A stretch of DNA of 64,000 nucleotides from JAJNPS01 sp031378845 (GTDB lineage: Bacteria; Pseudomonadota; Alphaproteobacteria; Rhodobacterales; Rhodobacteraceae). The stretch lies in contig JANNES010000021.1 of assembly GCA_031378845.1 (NCBI GenBank), positions 62,001 through 126,000 of the forward strand, read 5' to 3'. Shown here piece by piece: positions 8,808 through 17,284 of the stretch (its first letter is position 1; every line of letters begins with the position of its first letter). The notes beneath the pieces were generated by a model. That model did no database searches. It worked only from the letters and a program-made list of their open reading frames with translations, and was not told the DNA's origin. The position numbers and the translations under genes are program-made.

Positions 8808-9407
8808 ATGAAGAGCAATTTGATTGCGCTGCTGCTTGCATTCGCCCCGGCGGTTCCGGCGTTTGCCGGTGGGGCCGGAGAGCCGATCCCCGAGCCGGAG
8901 GTTATGGCGACGCCCATGGTGGTCGCCCCACCCTCGGTGGACTGGACCGGATTTTATGCCGGCGCGCAGCTTGGCTATGGCAATGTCGACAGCAATGGCG
9001 GCGGGCTCGATGGCTATGGCGCGCTTGGCGGCGTCCTGGGCGGTTACCGGTTTGACTTTGGCAAGACCGTGGCGGGCGTCGAAGTGGACTACGATGTGTC
9101 CGATGTCGACCTGAATGCGGGCGCGGGTTCCATCGACAATGTTGCCCGGCTCAAGCTGATGGCGGGTTACGAGTTTGGCCGTGCGCTGGTCTATGGCACC
9201 GTCGGGGCGGCGCAGGCCAGTGCAACGGTTGGGGGGGCCGACCTTTCCGACACCGGGTATTTTGGTGGCGTCGGCGTGGACTATTCCATCAACGACCGGC
9301 TCGGTGTCGGTGGTGAGGTCCTGCAGCACAGCTTTGACGACTTCGACGCCAGCGGCGTCGATCTTGACGTGACCACCGTCAAGGCGCGCGTGTTCTTGCA
9401 ATTCTAA
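8808..9407 (+). CDS. outer membrane beta-barrel (opacity/Omp25-like) protein
   Basis: A 199-residue protein starting MKSNLIALLLAFAPAVPAFA, a clear Sec signal peptide with AxA cleavage, followed by a short Pro-rich linker. The rest is a small OMP_b-brl type barrel: WTGFYAGAQLGYGNV, GGVLGGYRFDFGKTVAGVEVDYDVSDV, LKLMAGYEFGRALVYGTVGAAQA, SINDRLGVGGEVLQHSFDDF and a terminal aromatic strand ending in VFLQF, the usual C-terminal Phe recognised by BAM. GGAG at 8793-8796 provides a ribosome site. The 290 nt upstream contain no gene I can support. Function is unknown beyond an outer-membrane location. Confidence 0.9.
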   Translation: MKSNLIALLLAFAPAVPAFAGGAGEPIPEPEVMATPMVVAPPSVDWTGFYAGAQLGYGNVDSNGGGLDGYGALGGVLGGYRFDFGKTVAGVEVDYDVSDVDLNAGAGSIDNVARLKLMAGYEFGRALVYGTVGAAQASATVGGADLSDTGYFGGVGVDYSINDRLGVGGEVLQHSFDDFDASGVDLDVTTVKARVFLQF

Positions 9408-9415
9408 GCAGCCTC

Positions 9416-9440
9416 GGCCCATCCGGTGAACGGGTGGGCC
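9416..9440. terminator. hairpin between convergent genes
   Basis: GGCCCATCC (9416-9424) pairs with GGGTGGGCC (9432-9440) around a short loop. It is followed by a weakly T-rich stretch (GATCCTTTGA) in the convergent gap between the barrel protein and the TPM-domain gene. It is a plausible bidirectional terminator. Confidence 0.55.
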
Positions 9441-9458
9441 GATCCTTTGAAGTGCCCG

Positions 9459-10319
9459 CTACCAGCGCCCGGTAGCACCGCCCCCGGACGAGCGACCGCC
9501 CCCAAACCCCGAAGACCCGCCGCCCCCGCCCGAAGATTTTGACCTGCTTGCAATCGCATAGGGCTCGGTGCGGTCATGGCCGCAACTGTTGCAGTGATCG
9601 CGCAAGATACCTGAGCCTGCCGCCGTGCCGGTGGCGGCAATGCGCACCTCGCGCGTGCGGTGCAGTCCGCGATGGTTGCAGTTCTCGCACCGCCCGAGGC
9701 GCGCCGTCTGGTCCCCCAGAAACCGACGAAAGACAAACGCCAGAAACACCGTCACCATCGCGATGGGAACAAGGAACATGTACGACACCGTCTCCTTGAA
9801 CCCGGAGTTTTCGGTGACCGCCTCTTTGGCCACAAAGGGGGACACCAGCCGCTCCACCGCCGAGATGACGCCCGCCTCGATCCCTTCGGCGTACCGGCCC
9901 TCCCGGAACTCCGGCAGCATCGCAGTGTCGACGACGCGCGTGGCCCGCCCGTCATAGACCGCGTCATAGCCCGACCCCAGAGCGATCCGCGTCACTCGGT
10001 CATCGCGCGCCACGAGGATCAAGATGCCATCATTGCGCCCCGCATCCCCGATGCCCCAGGTGTTGAACAGCAACTTGGCATAGGCCTCGATGCTCAGGTC
10101 AACGGCCCCGTAATTGGCGATCCGGTACATCGTGACAACGACGATATGCACACCCTGCTCGTCACGGGTCTGCTGAAGCCGGGCCGCCACGCGCGCCTCG
10201 GCATCAGACGGCAAAAGATCGGCAAAATCGCTGACGGCGTCCGACAGCGGTTGCGGCAGATCCTGCGCGACGGCCATGAACGGCAAGACCACAAACAGCA
10301 AAAGACCACGCAAGAACAT
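9459..10319 (-). CDS. TPM-domain (YgcG-like) membrane-anchored protein
   Basis: A 286-residue protein. The N-terminal MFLRGLLLFVVLPFMAVAQ is a signal peptide. A TPM domain spans about residues 25-145 (VSDFADLLPSDAEARVAARLQQ, VHIVVVTMY, LLFNTWGIGDAGRNDGILILVARDDR, RIALGSGYD). One transmembrane helix lies near residues 176-196 (YMFLVPIAMVTVFLAFVF). It is followed by a cytosolic zinc ribbon with CENCNH and CNSCGH pairs and a Gly/Ser-rich tail. TPM proteins have been linked to membrane-protein quality control and photosystem repair; the bacterial role is unclear. The decayed decarboxylase gene lies just upstream. Confidence 0.88.
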   Translation of the reverse strand: MFLRGLLLFVVLPFMAVAQDLPQPLSDAVSDFADLLPSDAEARVAARLQQTRDEQGVHIVVVTMYRIANYGAVDLSIEAYAKLLFNTWGIGDAGRNDGILILVARDDRVTRIALGSGYDAVYDGRATRVVDTAMLPEFREGRYAEGIEAGVISAVERLVSPFVAKEAVTENSGFKETVSYMFLVPIAMVTVFLAFVFRRFLGDQTARLGRCENCNHRGLHRTREVRIAATGTAAGSGILRDHCNSCGHDRTEPYAIASRSKSSGGGGGSSGFGGGRSSGGGATGRW

Positions 10320-10322
10320 CGG

Positions 10323-10793
10323 TTATCCCACCAGATCGCGCACCACGGTTGCCACCATCATGACATCCTCGCGCGCGGCGTCAAACTGGCCGACCACCAC
10401 GCGGATGACATAGTGGCTGTGATGTCGCGTTTGCGTCAGCCAGATGCGCGCCGCGTCGTTGATCCGCGTCAGCAACGCCTTGGTCGCCGCAACACAGGAC
10501 CACGCCTGCGGGGCGCATCGCGGCGGCAAGGTTGGCAGCGATGGCGGCATCCAGTGCCCAGGTGGCCATGCAACAGGTTGCATCGGTCGCCACCTTGACG
10601 CGGTTGCGTTGGCCAATCGCGGCGACACGGATCGCCTCGATGGGGTCGGGCAGTTCGGGGGGCGCCGCAGGCAGTTGGCGTGCGATTGCGCCGGGGATCA
10701 GCGGCGCGCGCACCGCGCGGTCGCGCACCGTCGCATGATTGTCATGCGCCCGGTCGGCGGCGACCTTGGACCAGTGGCGCAGATCTTCAGGGC
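10323..10793 (-). pseudogene. remnant of a group II PLP-dependent amino acid decarboxylase
   Basis: Two frames carry pieces of one protein. In one frame, from about 10793 down, SPEDLRHWSKVAADRAHDN...RDRAVRAPLIPGAIARQLPAAPPELPDPIEAI matches the N-terminus of aromatic-L-amino-acid decarboxylases. In the other, ending at a TAA at 10323, INDAARIWLTQTRHHSHYVIRVVVGQFDAAREDVM matches their C-terminus. Only about 155 codons remain of the roughly 470 usual. The PLP-binding His and Lys region is absent, there is a frame change near 10490, and no proper start codon remains (ATA where ATG is expected). This is therefore a deletion derivative, not a working enzyme. The family assignment is from remembered sequence patterns. 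Confidence 0.65.
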
Positions 10794-11144
10794 TTATGGC
10801 ATGGGCCCCAGCTCCACCTGAACCTTTTTCGGCAACGCCGCACGGATCAGCCGGTATGAGGTGTCGAGCCGCTCGGTCACCTCGTCCAGCCCGACCGCAT
10901 CAAAGGGCACGCGCACCCAACTGGAATGCAGATACGGCGCGCGCGTGCCGTGGCCCATCTCAATGATCAGGTGCGCAGTGTTGGTATCGGCGGTCTTGAC
11001 GGCCACCGCCTGATGATCGCGGTCGAGGATCGCGAAGATCTTGCCCGCGACCTTCCAGACATCCACGCCGGAGCCAAATGGCTGCGATACCCCCGCGCCG
11101 GGCAGGGCGACGCAAAGGGCGATGACAAGGTCAGAGATCTGCAT
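10794..11144 (-). CDS. MmcQ/YjbR family protein
   Basis: A 116-residue protein from ATG 11144 (MQISDLVIALCVALPG); the frame is open 30 codons further but that would be unusually long for this family. Typical YjbR features are VSQPFGSGVDVWKVAGKIFAIL, AVAVKTADTN, APYLHSSWVRVPFDAV and LDTSYRLIRAALPKKVQ. These proteins have a double-wing or CyaY-like fold and were proposed to bind DNA; the function is unknown. Its stop codon TAA (10794-10796) abuts the decarboxylase remnant, suggesting they were once co-transcribed. Confidence 0.85.
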   Translation of the reverse strand: MQISDLVIALCVALPGAGVSQPFGSGVDVWKVAGKIFAILDRDHQAVAVKTADTNTAHLIIEMGHGTRAPYLHSSWVRVPFDAVGLDEVTERLDTSYRLIRAALPKKVQVELGPMP

Positions 11145-11344
11145 GCCCCAGAGTACCGAATTCGTCTTGGCGCGAAAGGGGTTTCGCGCTATGCACAGGC
11201 GCATGACAACGAAGCGCATCATTTGCTGCTGCATTCCTCGCTGACCATCGGTCGCGGGTCTTCTTTGCCATTTCCCTGAGGAAAGACGAAGTTTTCAGAC
11301 CCGCACGACAGCGGCGTATTGCAGGCATTCCAAGGGGTTCTGCC

Positions 11345-12784
11345 ATGGTGACGATCAAGCTGCACAACACGAAAACCCGCCGCGAGGAGGTTTTCACCCC
11401 AATCGATGCGTCGAACGTGCGCATGTATGTCTGCGGCCCCACCGTCTATGACCGCGCGCATCTGGGCAACGGTCGTGCGGCAGTTGCGTTCGACGTCCTT
11501 TACCGCTTGCTGCGCCATGTTTACGGGCCGGATCACGTCACCTACATCCGCAATTTCACCGACGTTGATGACAAGATCAACGCAGAGGCTTTGCGCCGCC
11601 AAAAAGCCGGCGACCCCGGCAGCCTAGAGGCGCTGATCGCTGAGCGGACCGAAGAAACCATCGGCTGGTACCACGATGACATGGACGCACTGGGAACATT
11701 ACGCCCCAGTATAAAAGGCGTCGTGTCCAACCGCGCCGAACCCCGCGCCACCCAATATATCGCCCCCATGGTGTCAATGATCGAAACCCTGATCGCGACA
11801 GGCCACGCCTACGCGAAAGACGGCCACGCCCTGTTCCGCGTGCGGTCCTACAAAGACTACGGCAAACTCTCGGGCCGCAGCATCAACGACATGATCGCAG
11901 GCGCACGGGTCGAAGTGGCCCCGTTCAAAGAAGACCCGATGGATTTCGTACTCTGGAAACCATCCGACGCCGATCAACCCGGCTGGCCAAGCCCTTGGGG
12001 CAGAGGCCGCCCCGGCTGGCACATCGAATGCTCCGCCATGGCGCACGAATTGCTGGGCGATCACTTCGACATCCACGGCGGCGGGCTGGACCTGCAATTC
12101 CCCCACCACGAGAACGAACTCGCCCAAAGCACCTGCGCCCACCCCCACGGTGGCTTCGCCAACGTCTGGATGCACAACGAGATGCTACAGGTCGAGGGCA
12201 AGAAAATGTCCAAAAGCCTGGGGAATTTCTTTACGGTCAGGGATTTGCTGGATCAGGGCGTGCCGGGCGAGGTGATCCGGTTTGTGTTGTTGAGCACCCA
12301 TTACGGCAAGCCGATGGATTGGACGCAGGAGAAGGCGGAGCAGGCGCGTGAGACATTGTTGGGCTTCCTTGAAATCACGCGGGGGGTGGATGCCGTTGCG
12401 CCCGATCCTGAGGTGGTCAACGCCTTGACTGATGACCTCAACACGTCACTAGCTATTTCGCGCCTGCATGCTTTGAAAAAAGAGGGGCGAGGTGCTGAGT
12501 TACTTGCGAGCGCAAGATTGATGGGAATGCTTGATTTTCACCCGACGGCAGGGACCATGGGATGGGGTGAACTGTCAGAGCCTGTCAGAGAACAACTTAT
12601 GTCGTTGGCACATCGTTGGGCCGCGTTGCGGGCCAATCGTGAATATGATGCCGCTGATGATTTGAAGGTGCGCGCGGAAGCTGCGGGTATTTCTTTGCGA
12701 GCTACGAAACAGACCGTTGGTCAAGGTTCGATAGCTGAGCGCACTTCTAATTTCGACCCCGCCAAACTAAAGGTCCTGATATGA
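11345..12784 (+). CDS. cysS: cysteinyl-tRNA synthetase
   Basis: A 479-residue class I synthetase charging tRNA-Cys. The N-terminal MYVCGPTVYDRAHLGNGR contains the zinc Cys and the HIGH-type motif (HLGN). GGLDLQFPHHENELAQS, ECSAM and KMSKSLGNF (KMSKS loop, about residue 290) follow. The full length and C-terminal domain are present. The last ~100 codons (from about 12470) look clearly lower in GC and use different codons (CTA, TTG, AGA-like) from the first 380, which may reflect a recombined 3' end. The protein still ends normally. Confidence 0.96.
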   Translation: MVTIKLHNTKTRREEVFTPIDASNVRMYVCGPTVYDRAHLGNGRAAVAFDVLYRLLRHVYGPDHVTYIRNFTDVDDKINAEALRRQKAGDPGSLEALIAERTEETIGWYHDDMDALGTLRPSIKGVVSNRAEPRATQYIAPMVSMIETLIATGHAYAKDGHALFRVRSYKDYGKLSGRSINDMIAGARVEVAPFKEDPMDFVLWKPSDADQPGWPSPWGRGRPGWHIECSAMAHELLGDHFDIHGGGLDLQFPHHENELAQSTCAHPHGGFANVWMHNEMLQVEGKKMSKSLGNFFTVRDLLDQGVPGEVIRFVLLSTHYGKPMDWTQEKAEQARETLLGFLEITRGVDAVAPDPEVVNALTDDLNTSLAISRLHALKKEGRGAELLASARLMGMLDFHPTAGTMGWGELSEPVREQLMSLAHRWAALRANREYDAADDLKVRAEAAGISLRATKQTVGQGSIAERTSNFDPAKLKVLI

Positions 12785-12812
12785 CCCGCCTTTCCCAACC
12801 CAAGGGCCGCGC

Positions 12813-12860
12813 CCGCCCCGTGGGGGCGGTTCGGGCGCTGCCCGGTCATAGGGACCGGGC
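12813..12860. other. two tandem GC-rich hairpins between cysS and cimA
   Basis: CCGCCCC (12813-12819) pairs with GGGGCGG (12823-12829) around a 3-nt loop. GCCCGGTC (12840-12847) pairs perfectly with GACCGGGC (12853-12860) around a 5-nt loop. Neither is followed by a T run, so they are not classical terminators. They could be an attenuating or mRNA-stabilising structure in the 108-nt cysS-cimA gap. Confidence 0.5.
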
Positions 12861-12892
12861 AAGAAGAATAGAACACGCAGGGCAGGTGGCAT

Positions 12893-14515
12893 ATGACTAA
12901 AGACCGCCTTTATTTCTTCGACACCACCCTGCGCGATGGCCAACAAACGCAGGGCGTCCAGTTCTCGGTCGCCGAGAAACTCCAGATCGCCGCCGCCCTC
13001 GACGCCCTCGGGGTCGATTACATCGAAGGTGGCTGGCCGGGGGCCAACCCGACCGACAGCGATTTTTTCGCCAACCCGCCCCAGACCCGCGCCACGATGA
13101 CGGCCTTCGGGATGACCAAGCGGGTGGGCCGCTCCGCCGACAACGATGACGTGCTGGCGGCGGTTCTCGACGCCGGAACCCCGGCCGTCTGCCTCGTCGG
13201 CAAGACCCACGACTTTCACGTCACCACCGCCCTCGGGGTCACCCTCGATGAGAATCGCGACGCCATCGCCGCAAGCTTTGCCCACCTCGCTACCAAAAAG
13301 CGCGAGGCCCTGTTCGATGCCGAACATTTCTTCGACGGTTTTCGCGCGAACCCCGACTATGCGCTGTCCTGCCTGCGCGCCGCATACGACGCCGGTGCCC
13401 GCTGGATCGTGCTGTGCGATACCAATGGCGGCACCTTGCCGGATGAAATCTCCCGCGTGGTCACCGAAGTGATCGCCAGCAGCATCCCCGGCGACCGCCT
13501 CGGCATTCACTGCCATGACGACACCGGCAACGCGGTGGCCAATTCGCTTGCTGCAATCTCGGCGGGGGTCCGGCAGGTACAGGGCACCCTGAACGGGCTG
13601 GGTGAGAGGTGCGGCAACGCCAACCTCACCACGTTGATCCCGACGCTCCTGCTCAAGGACCCTTTCGCGCGCATGTTCGAAACCGGCGTCACCCACGAAG
13701 CGCTGGCAGGCCTGCTGCGCACCAGTCGCATGCTGGACGACATCCTGAACCGGGTGCCGCAGCGGTCGGCCCCCTATGTCGGCGCGTCGGCCTTTGCCCA
13801 CAAGGCGGGCCTGCATGCATCGGCGATCCTCAAGGACCCCACCACCTACGAACACGTGCCCCCTGAGGTCGTGGGCAACGCCCGCGTCATCCCGATGTCT
13901 AATCAGGCCGGGCAGTCAAACCTGCGTGCGCGGCTGGCGGCGGCGGGGATCGTCGCGGACCCAAAGGACACGCGTTTGGGCCGCATCCTCGATGTCGTCA
14001 AGGAACGCGAGGATCAGGGTTATGCCTACGACGGCGCGCAGGCCTCGTTTGAACTGGTCGCGCGGCGAGAGCTTGGGCTTTGTCCAATTTTTTTCGAGGT
14101 CAAGCGCTACCGTGTCACGGTGGAACGGCGCAAGAACAAGTACGACCGCATGATCAGCCTGTCCGAGGCTGTGGTGGTGGTCAAGATCGGCGAGACCAAG
14201 ATGATGTCCGTCAGTGACAGCATGGATGAGGCCGGATCTGATCGCGGGCCTGTCAATGCGCTGGCCAAGGCGCTGGCCAAGGATCTGGGTCCCTATCAGG
14301 CCTGTATCGACGGCATGAAACTGGTGGATTTCAAGGTCCGCATCACCAATGGCGGCACTGAGGCCGTCACCCGCGTCATCATCGACTCTGAGGATTCACA
14401 AGGTCGGCGGTGGTCCACGGTCGGGGTCAGCGCAAACATCGTCGATGCCAGTTTTGAGGCGCTGCTGGACGCCATACAGTGGAAACTGATCCGCGATGTC
14501 GGGGCTCCGGTGTGA
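12893..14515 (+). CDS. cimA: (R)-citramalate synthase
   Basis: A 540-residue protein of the isopropylmalate synthase/homocitrate synthase family. It condenses acetyl-CoA with pyruvate to citramalate, the threonine-independent route to isoleucine. The N-terminus has the DTTLRDGQQTQGVQFS metal and substrate motif, GVDYIEGGWPGANPTD is typical of CimA, and HCHDDTGNAVANSL carries the metal-binding histidines. The C-terminal ~150 residues (VSANIVDASFEAL) are the LeuA-dimer regulatory domain. The long GWPGANPTDSDFF segment favours CimA over LeuA. Its last codons overlap the next gene by 4 nt. Confidence 0.93.
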   Translation: MTKDRLYFFDTTLRDGQQTQGVQFSVAEKLQIAAALDALGVDYIEGGWPGANPTDSDFFANPPQTRATMTAFGMTKRVGRSADNDDVLAAVLDAGTPAVCLVGKTHDFHVTTALGVTLDENRDAIAASFAHLATKKREALFDAEHFFDGFRANPDYALSCLRAAYDAGARWIVLCDTNGGTLPDEISRVVTEVIASSIPGDRLGIHCHDDTGNAVANSLAAISAGVRQVQGTLNGLGERCGNANLTTLIPTLLLKDPFARMFETGVTHEALAGLLRTSRMLDDILNRVPQRSAPYVGASAFAHKAGLHASAILKDPTTYEHVPPEVVGNARVIPMSNQAGQSNLRARLAAAGIVADPKDTRLGRILDVVKEREDQGYAYDGAQASFELVARRELGLCPIFFEVKRYRVTVERRKNKYDRMISLSEAVVVVKIGETKMMSVSDSMDEAGSDRGPVNALAKALAKDLGPYQACIDGMKLVDFKVRITNGGTEAVTRVIIDSEDSQGRRWSTVGVSANIVDASFEALLDAIQWKLIRDVGAPV

Positions 14516-15285
14516 GTATCGATGCCTGTGCGGCACTGGTGCAGCGCGGCGACCCGGACCGCTTTGCCGCCGTGATGGCGGCAACGATACCTCAGCGCGC
14601 GCGGCTTTTCCCGATCTATGCCTGGAACCTCGAAGTTGCGCGCGCGCCTTGGGTGACCAAGGAACACCTGATCGCCGAGATGCGCCTGCAATGGTGGCGC
14701 GACGTGGTGGAAAACGCAGCATCGGGTGCCGCACGTGCGCATGAAGTCGCGGGCCCGTTGCATGTTGTGATCAAGGAATGCGGCTTGCCTGTCGATGTCA
14801 TGGACCGGCTGATCGCAGCCCGGCGCACCGATATCGACACGGCCCCGTTTGCCGACCTTGCAGCGTTTGACGCCTATATCGAGGCCACCGGGGCGGGGCT
14901 GATGTGGTTGGCGGGCTGTGCTTTGGGCGCACCTGCAAGTGCGGAGCCCGCTTTGCGCGATTATGGTTGGGCCATGGGGCTCGCGAATTACTTGCGGGCC
15001 GTACCGGACCTTAAAGCGCGCGGGCGCGAGCCGTTGGTGGACGGATCACCACAAGGAATTACCCGCCTGGCCGAGGCGGGGCGCGCAAGGCTGCGCCGCG
15101 CCAGATCGCTGCGCCATACCATCTGCGGAGCCGCACGGCCGGCGCTTTTGGCGGGCTGGCAAAGCACTGTGCTGTTGGCCCAGGCGGCGACGGATCCCGA
15201 CGCAGTGATCAAAGGTCGGCTGGGTCTGTCGGAATTCTCAAGGCGCGGGCGGCTCTTGTGGCAGGTCACGACGGGCCGCTGGTAG
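14512..15285 (+). CDS. squalene/phytoene synthase-like protein lacking the Asp motifs
   Basis: A 257-residue protein from GTG 14512, overlapping the cimA stop in a GTGA junction, so it is probably translationally coupled. It has the trans-isoprenyl synthase head-to-head fold pattern (QRARLFPIYAWNLEVARAPW, MRLQWWRDVVEN, DYGWAMGLANYLRAVPDLKARGR). However, the two Asp-rich metal-binding motifs of real squalene and phytoene synthases are absent; YAWNLEVA and NYLRAVPDL stand in their place. Alphaproteobacterial proteins of this type resemble mitochondrial NDUFAF6, a complex I assembly factor. Catalysis is therefore unlikely. The NDUFAF6 comparison is from family knowledge, not measured here. Confidence 0.8.
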   Translation: MSIDACAALVQRGDPDRFAAVMAATIPQRARLFPIYAWNLEVARAPWVTKEHLIAEMRLQWWRDVVENAASGAARAHEVAGPLHVVIKECGLPVDVMDRLIAARRTDIDTAPFADLAAFDAYIEATGAGLMWLAGCALGAPASAEPALRDYGWAMGLANYLRAVPDLKARGREPLVDGSPQGITRLAEAGRARLRRARSLRHTICGAARPALLAGWQSTVLLAQAATDPDAVIKGRLGLSEFSRRGRLLWQVTTGRW

Positions 15286-15289
15286 TCGA

Positions 15290-16510
15290 TCAGCCCTGCG
15301 TGTCGGCAGGCCTGCGCCACAGCCAGATAAGCGCACCCCCGGCCAATGTCAGGAATGGCAGCATCGCAAGATTGACCATCTGCCAGCCGGTCTGCACCGA
15401 CCCGCCCGAGCAGTTCATCAAGCCACCCGACGACAAGCTGGCAAGCGTCACCCCGCCAAACACCACAAAGTCGTTCAGGCCTTGCAGACGGCCACGGTCC
15501 TCCGGGCGCTGCACCGAGGTCAGCAAGGTGGTGGCTCCGATAAAGCCAAAGTTCCAGCCGATGCCCAACAGGATCAGCGCCACAAAGAAATTCTCAAGCT
15601 GGACACCGGCGATGGCGACAGCCCCGGCGCCTGCAAGGATCACCAGACCAATCGCGATGACACGCTCAGCGCCAATGCGCGCGATGATGTGACCGGTAAA
15701 AAAGCTGGGCGCGTACATGGCCAAGACATGGGCTGTCACGACATCTGCAGCATTCGCGGTCTGAAAGCCGCAACCGACCACGGCAAGCGGCGACGAGGTC
15801 ATCACGAGGTTCATCAAGGCGTAAGAAACAGCCCCGCAAATCATCGCCACCGCGATCACCGGCGTGCGGATCAGCTCTGCCCGACTGCGGCCTTGCGGGG
15901 CGCCGACCACTGCTGCCACCGGTTTGGGAATGGACAAACCGGCAAACAGGAACACACCGACCAGATTGAGCACGATGACCGCAACATAGGTTCCCATGAA
16001 GGGCACGACCATGCTGTCTGCTGTCACCTTGACCAGTTGCGGACCGATGACTGCGGACAAAAGTCCGCCCGCCATGACCCAGCTGATAGCCTTGGGGCGG
16101 AACGCTGCTGACGCGGTATCTGCGGCGGCAAAGCGGTAAAAGCCCTGCGCCGACATGTAGATACCGGTGCAAAGCGCGCCAAGACAGAAAAGCCAGAACG
16201 AGCCAATCATGAGGCCAAACGCCCCGATCCCACTGCCAAGCGCCCCACCAAGCGCCCCGACTGCAAACCCGGCCTGCCGGCCGAACCGCTGCATGAACGC
16301 CGAAATCGGCGTCGCCGTCAGCATCGAGCCGACCACCATGCAGGTGATCGGCAAGGTCGCCCAGCAATGATTTGGTGCCAGCGTGTTTCCCGCAAGCCCC
16401 GCCACGGTGAAAACCATGGGCATCTGCGCGCCGAGAATGGCCTGTGCTGCCACCAGAACCGCAACATTGCGTTTGGCAAGTCGATCATCAGAAGCAAGGG
16501 CGTAGGTCAT
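15290..16510 (-). CDS. MFS transporter
   Basis: About 406 residues from ATG 16510 (MTYALASDDRLAKRNVAVLV). Roughly 12 hydrophobic helices are visible, with a central cytosolic loop containing APQGRSRAELIRTP between the two six-helix halves. This matches a major facilitator permease of the inner membrane. The substrate cannot be read from the sequence. The frame remains open for ~250 codons upstream but runs antisense through the AlkA gene, so that extension is rejected. It converges on the preceding phytoene-synthase-like gene with a 4-nt gap. Confidence 0.88.
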   Translation of the reverse strand: MTYALASDDRLAKRNVAVLVAAQAILGAQMPMVFTVAGLAGNTLAPNHCWATLPITCMVVGSMLTATPISAFMQRFGRQAGFAVGALGGALGSGIGAFGLMIGSFWLFCLGALCTGIYMSAQGFYRFAAADTASAAFRPKAISWVMAGGLLSAVIGPQLVKVTADSMVVPFMGTYVAVIVLNLVGVFLFAGLSIPKPVAAVVGAPQGRSRAELIRTPVIAVAMICGAVSYALMNLVMTSSPLAVVGCGFQTANAADVVTAHVLAMYAPSFFTGHIIARIGAERVIAIGLVILAGAGAVAIAGVQLENFFVALILLGIGWNFGFIGATTLLTSVQRPEDRGRLQGLNDFVVFGGVTLASLSSGGLMNCSGGSVQTGWQMVNLAMLPFLTLAGGALIWLWRRPADTQG

Positions 16511-16651
16511 GCGAAAAGGGGGTAATCTGATGGCTGCGGAACGGCAAGGCAAATGCGGCTGATCGGCGGAAAGGATCGAGCTTGCTCTTTCCCTTTCGAC
16601 GAAATTGCCCCAAGCCTTGCGCAGAGCATCAAAAGCTGAACGGCGGGCTGC

Positions 16652-17284
16652 ATGGTTGGACGCATCATCATGACGAACGACTGCGTGGCCGAGGGGGCTG
16701 CGTGGCTTGCTGGGCAAGACCGGCGGTTTGCCTTGGCGCTGACGCTGACGGGTCCGCTGCCGTTGCGGCGTCGACCGGATGGATTTGCGGCGCTTCTGGA
16801 CGCGATCGTCAGCCAGCAGGTTTCCGTCGCCAGTGCCGATGCAATCTGGGCAAGGCTGGAGGCGGCCGGATTGACGGTGCCCGAGGCCATGGCGACAGCG
16901 TCGGACGACGCTTTGCGCGCGGTGGGCCTGAGCCGACAAAAGGCACGCTACGGGCGCGCACTTGCTGCCGCCGGCATCGATTTCGGGGCGCTGCGCGCCG
17001 TTTCGGATGGCGAGGTGATTGCGACTTTGGTCAAGGTTCCGGGCATCGGGCTGTGGACGGCCGAGATCTATGCGATGTTTGCGCTTGGCCGGGCGGATGT
17101 GTTTGCGCCGGGCGATCTGGCGCTGCAGGAATCGGCACGCGCGATGTTCGATCTGGCGTCGCGGCCCAGCGAAAAAGCGTTGCGGGCGATGGCCGAGGCG
17201 TGGTCGCCTTGGCGCGCCGTGGCGGCACGCATTCTCTGGGCCTATTACCATGTCGCCAAGAACCGCGAGGGGATCCGCGCGTGA
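16652..17284 (+). CDS. DNA-3-methyladenine glycosylase II (AlkA-like, HhH-GPD)
   Basis: A 210-residue HhH-GPD base-excision glycosylase. DAIVSQQVSVASADAIW is the conserved helix. The helix-hairpin-helix is VKVPGIGLWTAEIYAMFALGR, and the catalytic Asp follows in DVFAPGDLALQ. WSPWRAVAARILWAYYH is the usual C-terminal helix. It removes alkylated purines from DNA. It lacks the N-terminal domain of E. coli AlkA, as do most compact alphaproteobacterial versions. The start may be ATG 16652 or ATG 16670. It overlaps the esterase gene by 4 nt. Confidence 0.9.
   Translation: MVGRIIMTNDCVAEGAAWLAGQDRRFALALTLTGPLPLRRRPDGFAALLDAIVSQQVSVASADAIWARLEAAGLTVPEAMATASDDALRAVGLSRQKARYGRALAAAGIDFGALRAVSDGEVIATLVKVPGIGLWTAEIYAMFALGRADVFAPGDLALQESARAMFDLASRPSEKALRAMAEAWSPWRAVAARILWAYYHVAKNREGIRA

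Noticed and set aside
16511..17251. N-terminal extension of the MFS permease frame
   Set aside because: It is antisense through the AlkA gene, and the protein aligns as a normal 406-residue permease from ATG 16510.
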